This document shows, piece by piece, positions 56,898-64,000 of a DNA stretch of 64,000 nucleotides. The notes beneath the pieces were generated by a model. That model did no database searches, had not been told where the DNA came from, and worked only from the letters and a program-made list of their open reading frames with translations. The stretch covers positions 2,914,001-2,978,000 of the forward strand of contig OY744467.1 of assembly GCA_963556145.1 (NCBI GenBank). The letters are read 5' to 3'. How positions within the stretch are numbered: position 1 is the first letter of the stretch; the number at the start of each line of letters is the position of its first letter. A program made the position numbers and the translations under genes. This DNA is from Hygrocybe punicea. Its lineage: Eukaryota; Basidiomycota; Agaricomycetes; Agaricales; Hygrophoraceae.

Positions 56898-57474
56898 ATG
56901 TCGCTGGCAAGATCCATTCTGTCTGCTCACGCCCGACCAGTGACCGCACTCTCACAACGACGATCGTCATCCGACAGCCATTCTCGCAACGAGCATCACA
57001 GCGAGCACCAGGGTACATCTGAGCGTTCGCATGAAGGTCTGTAAACCTGTACCGATTATCGTCACTATTGCCCACACCTCTCAGGGTTTGGACCCTCATT
57101 TTGGCGTAACAGCCTTCTGTTTTCCGTCCTCGCCGTAGGATTTTACAAGTTTGCACCAGCTCCCGGTGATGATGTATATCTCACCCGTTGGCTCTCCAAG
57201 TTCAGCACCCCTCGGCAAGTTTGGGAAACTCTCAACACAAAGCACCTGATGCTCTCGCAAGAAGCGTCTGCTGAAACTTTGTTGGTGTCGGACGCGAGAA
57301 GACCGCGCACGCATCGGTTTAGGTATCCTCAGTCAGTGCAGAGTCTTTCGGGGTTAATATAACATTGCAATTCTCATTTTGGTTAGGTCTTTTGACCAAG
57401 TCTCTCCTCATTTGTCGCCAGTCGGGGGAGAGGTTGACTTGAGTTATCTTGTGGTGAAAGGAGACAGGGATTAG
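56898..57474 (+). CDS. probable mitochondrial complex I accessory subunit (17.8-kDa-like)
   Basis: Three exons. The start MSLARSILSAHARPVTALSQ gives a mitochondrial presequence. Intron 1 (about 57041-57090) joins HEG to FGPSFWRNSLLFSVLAVGFY, a single membrane segment followed by KFAPAPGDDVYLTRWLSTFS. Intron 2 joins RFRYPQ to SFDQVSPHLSPVGGEVDLSY and VVKGDRD. One short membrane helix, the motif F-x-x-P-x-P-G-D/E and the Y-P-x-x-F-D/Q end resemble fungal NADH-ubiquinone oxidoreductase small subunits. That name comes from memory of the family layout and is not certain. Confidence 0.6.
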
Positions 57475-57887
57475 ACTTGATTTACTAATTGTTGGTTGGC
57501 AAATGCCGGGAAGTTAAAATTACAACTACACATCAGGAAATTGAGAGGCAATGACAAAATCCTTATATTGCTTTATAACTTACAAAATTTCTTCAATACA
57601 CCTGTGAAGCCCACCAAACCCCTCTAATTAGAGGTTACATCCTATCTGGGTGACACCTCTAACTACCATGGCTAGGGCCTCCTTCAATAAATGTTCAATA
57701 GCTATAGTATGGAAACTGAGAGTGATCAGCTAGTTTTCGGATCTGCCATGTCAAGTCCGATGCAGCATGGCATCAAGATCCAGGACACCATTCCTTATTC
57801 TGAGTCACTCAAAGAAAGTCTATAATTATTTTCTTTCAAATCTTTGAAAACAAAATTGAAAAAAACTGGATACTACTAGTCTGAATG

Positions 57888-58752
57888 CAGGCTCCTGCCA
57901 AGCCGCTTTCGAGAGGGTGAGAGGAAGCATACTATAGTATACGGGTTCGTCCGGGATATTGAGTCTCCGCCCTGTGTAAATTCAAAGTCAGAACTCTTAT
58001 ACCTCTTGACCCTCTCTACAATGGCTTGAAGAAAATGTTTGTAAACAAAGCGCCACAGGCTTATTCATCCCAATTTGGACATAGCTAACATGATACTGGA
58101 AATTGGCAATATCCTGGTAGGTATATCAATTAATTATACATGTGCATGCATACACATCACTTGATTTTGTTACACACTTGGAAAGTTGCTATATATGCAT
58201 TCTTGGCAGTGACAGTGATTGCCTGGATGCTGTACTTGGCAAGCTCATGAACATTTATGGTGCCGAGGATGTTCAGGGGTGTACAGATGATTTGTATGCC
58301 TTCGGTATTGATGAGGAGAGGCATCCAAAAGGTCAGAGTTTTCCCGGAGCCAGTTGCTGCAATGAGAATGACATCCTTGTCTTGCTTTAGGATGGCTACC
58401 GTGACTTTGAGCTGCCAGAGGCATGGTACCTGTCCAAAGGTTTTTATGGTGGCTTCACAAAGCTGTTTCAGCAATGGGTCTGGCCCAGCTGATTTTTCTG
58501 GCATGAAATCATGGAGACATGAAATATGATTTGTGACTATATACTATAATAGGACTTAACATAATTGTGGCTGATGTTGTTTACTAACGTTTTCTTCAAG
58601 CCGTATTGGAGAGGGTCGAGAGGATTAAGAGTTCTGAGTTTAAAAAATGCACCTTCGGGAATCTAATATTTCGGAAGTTTCCTACAAGCAGTATAACCTA
58701 CGTACTAGCATCTCACCTCTCACCCTCGAAAATTCGGCTTGGCAGGAGCCTG
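57888..58752. mobile_element. 865-bp TIR element with 9-bp target duplication, carrying a helicase fragment
   Basis: TIRs CAGGCTCCTGCCAAGCCG at both ends; exact 9-bp duplication GTCTGAATG (57879-57887, 58753-58761). The inverted arm at 61320-61345 has the empty site with one GTCTGAATG. A second internal inverted pair (57978-58035 and 58600-58660) lies inside the TIRs. A 9-bp duplication suggests a Mutator-like origin; no transposase. Confidence 0.88.
58157..58504 (-). pseudogene. RecQ/DEAD-type helicase N-terminal fragment
   Basis: FGQVPCLWQLKVTVAILKQD is a Q-motif-like lead, DVILIAATGSGKTLTFWMPL is the Walker A motif, and IICTPLNILGTINVHELAKY resembles motif Ia. Only about 115 residues remain; no DEAH box or C-terminal domain. 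It lies wholly inside the 865-bp TIR element, so it is a captured piece, perhaps of the RecQ-like helicase genes that are abundant in Agaricomycetes. Confidence 0.72.
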
Positions 58753-59009
58753 GTCTGAATGGTCCCTGCTATAAGCCATTTGACTCATACAAATGCTGAG
58801 TCCTAGAATCTAACAATATTATGCATAACAAATGACTACAAAAGTCATAAGTAAATGAAAGAAATAATGAAAGACATCTAGCTCACCTCAGCATTTACAT
58901 GAGTCAAATGGCTTCATTGTTATGGGACATCTTAGGGATGACTCCAGCAAGTCAGACAACAATCAAGGGATCAGAGAGTAATGAGATGCAAGGATGAATT
59001 ACAAACAGA

Positions 59010-61080
59010 AGAGAAAACAGAAAGTTCAATAGTACAAGATGTTGAATGACAAACCGGTTACAAGTACCAACAACAATTAGATAACCGTTAGATTAGATTT
59101 TCCTTTTTTGGCTCCCTTTCTTACTTTATCCTTTGTCGAGATATATAAGATAGATTTCATAGCGTAGAGACCTCAGCTGCATATCATTCTTGCACTGAGG
59201 TCAGCCACTTGTCCTCTTACTTTTTTTCATCTTTTATTGACTTCACATAGATAGAATTATTTCTATCTAGGTAACATTATATATATAGCTGTGTATCATT
59301 CTTGCACTGAGATAGCATTATTTCTATCTAGTTCTACACAAGAGTAGACAACTGAGGGATGAGAACCAGACTAATTCTAATGAATCACATACTGATTATG
59401 GCCTTTTATACATCAAGGACTCAATGATGGGCTTCTTGGTTGCCTGTGGTGTAGAGATCAATACCTCTGTCGACTCTGATCTCTCTTACTTTCCCTTCAT
59501 CTCCCTTCCTTTCATCTCCCTTCCCCTCACATTCCCTTCACTCCATTATTCACCATTTTCTCAGTACACTCTCTTTATAGATACTATATACGTATATAGT
59601 GTTATGTGTACATACATACAAAAAAGTTGAGTTTGGGTTCTGCAGTCTGACCCCATCAACAAGGACTTGCACCCCCTGAATCTGTGCCTACAAAGGCCAC
59701 ATTCACCACAATGGTAACCATCCATTGTATTGAATATACAAGCTGGACTCCATTCATTTACCTTTATTATATAATCATTCACTCCTAGTTACAGATTCAT
59801 TATATGGACATCTCAGTATTGTTTACCACAACATACTGAGATGTACGTGATACTCCTTCATCTACTTTCATAATATATTCTCTAGCTTATTCTTTCCTTA
59901 GGTACAGATAATATATAGTATTATTTACCACAACATACTGAGATCTTATTCTTTCCTTAGCTATTTTATCAGTCGGAACCTGCCTCCAATACATTGCTAT
60001 GCATACAGACATTCACATTTGGGTCATGTGGTGATGGGCTGGATGTCGTGTTGTTATTGATGTGGTTTCAGTGTTGTTGGGGTCTTTGGGGGTTACCATT
60101 TGAACAACCTCCTGTTCTTCAGCCCTGAGCCTTGCTGCATTATGCATGACTCTCATGTTTTGGTGTACAAGTGTGGCTGTTACACAGTGATATGACATGA
60201 TATGATGAATTTGGGGTAAGAACCAGCTTAGCAGATTGATGCTCACTTGCGGACAAAGAGGTTGTTGCAGCTGTGGGAATTGGTGAAAAGTGGTTGCAGA
60301 AATGGTCAGTGTGTTCTACACTAGCTTAAAATGTCACCTAGCGGCAAGGTAATCTGTGTCATATGTAGTGCAAATCAAATTATAAGCTAAATCAGTAGTC
60401 CATGGTAAATACTTATTCCATAGCAAATACTTCAGGCTTCAGCATAAGCTTGTGATTCCAATGCTTGCCATTGCTTGCAATGTCCCAGGTTGCTCTACAG
60501 CCTTCTATCTTCTTGCACCTCTCCTAGCTCAATGTTGTAAGGGAAGTTGTATACAAGTATATCATATTGTCCAATATCTTCCATGATCTAGTTAGGTAAC
60601 AAAAGTTGGCTTCACAATGAGAAAAAGAGTTAACATATATATACCCTTTTTTCAAAGCCTCTCAATTGTTGGGATCAGGGTAGTGATGGTCTGGTTCAGG
60701 CAAGGAGGGAATTCTGTGAACCTCAATGAACCCAAGTGCAGTCCCTGTTATAGCTGCATTGTTTTTATTATCATTGTCTTGAAATGCTACTGCAATAATG
60801 TAAAATTCCAACCCAGGTAAAGTTGAAGTTCAGCCTAGGAAGAAATGTTGTCTCATTTGGTTATCTTGCTTCAAATATTTGCACTGACTGTCCAAACACT
60901 TGTCCAGTATCATTCATGTTTACTGTGCTTTTGACACATCTACTATGAGACTCCATTCATTCACAGTGAATGTGGACATAATACAAGTTGTTAAGGAGTT
61001 GAGCCCTTGGCACAACAGCAATGTGGTATTGATTGAATTGTGCAGAGCAGCAGGAAATAAAGAAAATTAATAAGTTAGTA
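59010..61080. other. interior of the long-inverted-repeat element
   Basis: AT-rich, with short direct repeats around 59160-59330 (TATTTCTATCTAG, CATTCTTGCACTGAG) and 59800-59950 (TTTACCACAACATACTGAGA twice). No coding region supported. Confidence 0.4.
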
Positions 61081-61850
61081 CTTGTAATTCATCCTTGCAT
61101 CTCATTACTCTCTGATCCCTTGATTGTTGTCTGACTTGCTGGAGTCATCCCTAAGATGTCCAATAACAATGAAGCCATTTGACTCATGTAAATGCTGAGG
61201 TGAGCTAGATGTCTTTCATTATTTCTTTCATTTACTTATGACTTTTGTAGTCATTTGTTATGCATAATATTGTTAGATTCTAGGACTCAGCATTTGTGTG
61301 AGTCAAATGGCTTATAGCAGGGACCATTCAGACTAGTATCCAGTTTTTTTCAATTTTGTTTTCAAAGATTTGAAAGAAAATAATTATAGACTTTTTTTGA
61401 GTGACTCAGAATAAGGAATGGTGTCCTGGGTCTTCATGCCATGCCATGTCAGACTTGACATGGCAGATCTGAAAACTAGCTGATCACTCTCAGTTTCCGT
61501 ATATAGGGTACTTAGAAAAATTTTAACATCTGGCCTCGGACTATAGTGAGTTTCTGGCCCCACCTCCCACTCGCTGTTGTCCCAATCTGGACATCCAAAT
61601 GTGGATGTTCTGATTTTGTGCACACTGACCAATGTCCTCAATTTGGACTTGTCCTCGGCATGTCAGCGCCATGTCACAGATACATGCGCTCAACATCCCA
61701 CCACCCCCACTCAACATTTCTCACAGTGATCTTGGGACTCTGTCATTTTAGATGCCCCACCCATCACTGTTCCTGTACACTACATATTATACCTTACATA
61801 CCACTGTCTGTTGTGTCAGCTGCCACAATCAATTAATAGTAGTACTGTAT

Positions 61851-64000
61851 CTAAAGATACAGAATCTCATATATGGCCTGACCAATCTCCTCATCATCTG
61901 TGTCGCCATCACCATCTTTCTCCCCATCCCACTCATCATCACTATCTTCAATGTGCTTGTCTGATATAATACTGGCACCTGTGCCCACCTCGACACTCTT
62001 CCCTGGCATGAGGCTACCAGTGAACCCTTTGAGATGGGCAATCTTTTGGAGGCAGGTGTTATGGAGAGGTGTGAAGTGGCCATGTTCCATTCTGAAGATG
62101 GCAATCTGGCAAGTGAGGCCAGGCTCATGTACCTGCACCTTAGCCTCCCTCTTCCACAAGAAGGCATCCTCATTGTGAAGGTACGTAACAAAATGCGTGA
62201 TCTCCATATTCAAGTGTGTGATCTCAGCCCGGGCACTTTGGATTTTGAAGTGAAAGTTGAGGGCAAGATGGCCCATAGGCATGGCCCAAGGACGCTGCTG
62301 CACATCCTGCTAAGTATCACGGAGGAGATTGAAGTCAGCAAGGAACGCATATCCCACCACATCATTCCATTGGAGCAATCACCATGGAGGAACCAGGGAC
62401 TGTGCAGCCGTGTTATACTGCTCTAATGCCATTCAGATGGCTTGAGACTGAGATTGCAGCGCCTTAGCAATGTGCTTGCAAAGCTTGTAACCTACAATAA
62501 CGATAGCAGAGAATCACTATGAATAACACATGTGAAAATGGCAAACTCACCTGTTTGCGACATATTCATCTTCATGAGCTCAAACAGCTGAGTGACCACA
62601 AGCCCCTCCAGGCTATTGAGGGCTCATTGATACTTGCACATTGCAACTAACTTGGCTATGGCCTCCCATTCCACACAGCCTGGTTCCCAGTGAATAGTGA
62701 TCTCCGGCTGCTTCTCAAGGTCATGTACTACCACCAGGTCCTTATCCTGTCCTTCAAGAGTGTGCTGTCAGGCAGTCTCTTTGGATTGCATAGTGTTCCT
62801 TTTTGATTTCGTCATGACATAGGGGGTTGTGATATTCCATGCTAACCAGGTAGCATCCAGAGTTGCTCTAGTACCAACATATCAGCATAGATATCAGGAA
62901 GGGTTGCCTAATACTCACTTACTTGCATGGAGATTCACCAGCTTTTGGTAGTACTCCATCTGGCGTGTCTCCTCCAAAGGCTCTTTCATCAATGCCTTGA
63001 GGTAAATGTGTTCTTCCACTAGCCAGTCATTGAAGATGGCAGTATCACTTACTCCAAGTTCCTCCATTGCTTGAGTCAGGGCTGTGGGCCCAGTAGTGAG
63101 AATGTCGAGGGCTTGTGAATAGTTGTTGAGGAGGAAGATACCTAACAGCTGAATGAGAAGTTGTTACAACCACAGAAAATGAACTTACTTAGGCTGTGAT
63201 ACATGTCAAAGTTATCAGTATGCTGGAAGTAAGCAATGATGGCCTGCCAGTGGTGGAATGTGCTGGCATAATAGAGGGTGGGAGCTAGGTGGTTTGATCA
63301 GGAGAAGGCGTGTTTGCAGCCTTCTAAGTCATTAAGGCCAGCATGGATATCATAGGACACTAGGTGTGAGAGTTGACAAATGTGATTGTGCACATGGCTA
63401 TGAAAGCTGCCGACAAGTGACTTGTACTCTGACTCACATGTGAGAGGACCTAGGGGGCTCTGGTTCAGTGTGGTCCCAAACTTACAACCAATGTCATAGC
63501 CACCACAGAGCTTGATTTTCAATACCGTGATCAGCTCCTTGACAGTGGCTAACGCATACTTTGCGCTGTGACAACAAGTCATCAGGAGCTACTATGAATA
63601 AAAGGTTGATATCAGCCACCTACAGTTCACTGCTCTGAACCATATCCGCAATGAGCAACACGAAACCATGTCGGCAGAGAGAGGAAGATCCTGGTCTCAT
63701 CAAAAATCCCCCACATTCACACTGTGAATTCCATCGCCATGTTTTGCCAATGATCAGAGCAAGGGTTGATATTGGGGTCAGTGTGAGTAGAAATGGTAGA
63801 CTATGGTTAGAACCTCACCTGGCCATCCTCAGCCAGCAACTCCTGCAGCACAGTTTTTTCCCATTTGTTGACCTTCACTCATGGAAGATAATAGTCGCTA
63901 TTGATGGTTCTTGTGTCAATCTGATCAATTGCCAGCCTAACAATGGGCTGAACATCAGGACCATCAGTTGTCAGACTGCAAAGCAGAATGCACTTTGGTG
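61851..64000 (-). pseudogene. KDZ (Kyakuja-Dileera-Zisupton) transposase, C-terminal part, decayed
   Basis: Reading leftward from the window edge: MWGIFDETRIFLSLCRHGFV, KYALATVKELITVLKIKLCG, GGYDIGCKFGTTLNQSPLGP, SFHSHVHNHICQLSHLVSYD, GLNDLEGCKHAFS, FHHWQAIIAYFQHTDNFDMY, IYLKALMKEPLEETRQMEYY, WEPGCVEWEAIAKLVAMCKY and the C-terminal coiled part RAEITHLNMEITHFVTYLHN ... LQKIAHLKGFTGSLMPG, then an acidic tail to the stop at 61851. The order is that of KDZ transposases; the N-terminal cysteine-cluster domain would lie to the right of the window. Stops between 62290 and 62790 are three TGA that fit CGA decay and one TAG. Introns interrupt the frame. Dead copy. Confidence 0.85.

Larger units (their letters stand above)
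57704..61505. mobile_element. 3.8-kb element with long inverted repeats (about 430 bp)
   Basis: Left arm 57704-59010 (interrupted by the next entry) and right arm 61080-61505 are inverted copies: TATGGAAACTGAGAGTGATC, AATTATTTTCTTTCAAATCT, CATTTGACTCATACAAATGC, ATGAGATGCAAGGATGAATT. The interior (59010-61080) has no recognisable gene. A clear target duplication was not found. Confidence 0.75.

Noticed and set aside
1..64000. tRNA or rRNA genes
   Set aside because: GGTTCGA-like words were noticed (for example near 2530 and 39880) but no acceptor stem or cloverleaf could be built around them.

Overview
This window is nuclear DNA of a mushroom-forming basidiomycete (Agaricomycetes). The evidence is dense, very short introns (about 50-60 bp), a Cdc24-type RhoGEF with a PB1 tail, a Rap1 homologue, and KDZ, PIF/Harbinger, hAT and Ngaro/DIRS-like transposons. 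All assignments come from reading translations and splice junctions by eye; no search was run.

Layout. (1) 1-12550 is a gene block: 3' part of a phytanoyl-CoA dioxygenase-like gene (-), a Rap1-like telomere protein (-), cdc24 (+), a small unknown ORF (-) and a GH63-like glucosidase (-). (2) 12632-24140 is a tyrosine-recombinase retrotransposon (Ngaro/DIRS-like) with split direct repeats A1...B1-A2-B2. It is decayed and carries nested insertions: a minus-strand LTR fragment near 14.6-16.2 kb, then a short-LTR element (17745-22498) that contains a second member of its own family in opposite orientation (18943-21456), which in turn contains a palindromic hAT-type element (20553-20939). (3) 24195-26278 holds a palindromic MITE ending a few bases before the start of a mitochondrial transcription factor B/rRNA adenine dimethylase-like gene. 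(4) 26633-51053 is a transposon island: a complete but stop-damaged PIF/Harbinger element with its nuclease and Myb genes; AT-rich repeats; a cluster of palindromic TA-target MITEs; and hAT-type elements ending in T(A/C)GTGTTGCCA with exact 8-bp target duplications, including a 9.06-kb element (41992-51053) that carries a hAT transposase and a captured, rearranged piece of fungal fatty acid synthase. (5) 51586-57474 is a second gene block: a double Zn2Cys6 regulator, S-adenosylmethionine decarboxylase (spe2), a DUF1279 mitochondrial membrane protein, a small RPEL-repeat protein and a probable complex I accessory subunit. (6) 57704-64000 is repetitive again: a long-inverted-repeat element hit by a 9-bp-TSD element carrying a RecQ-like helicase fragment, then a decayed KDZ transposase running off the window end.

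Points most worth attention: one TIR family (T(A/C)GTGTTGCCA) with four copies here, all with perfect 8-bp TSDs, and one of them carrying fused FAS beta/alpha fragments; four GC-AG introns in four unrelated host genes; a Rap1 homologue with three Myb-like modules of matching layout; a CpG-decay signature (CGA to TGA) disabling several unrelated transposons; and two empty sites inside the window that prove MITE or transposon insertions.
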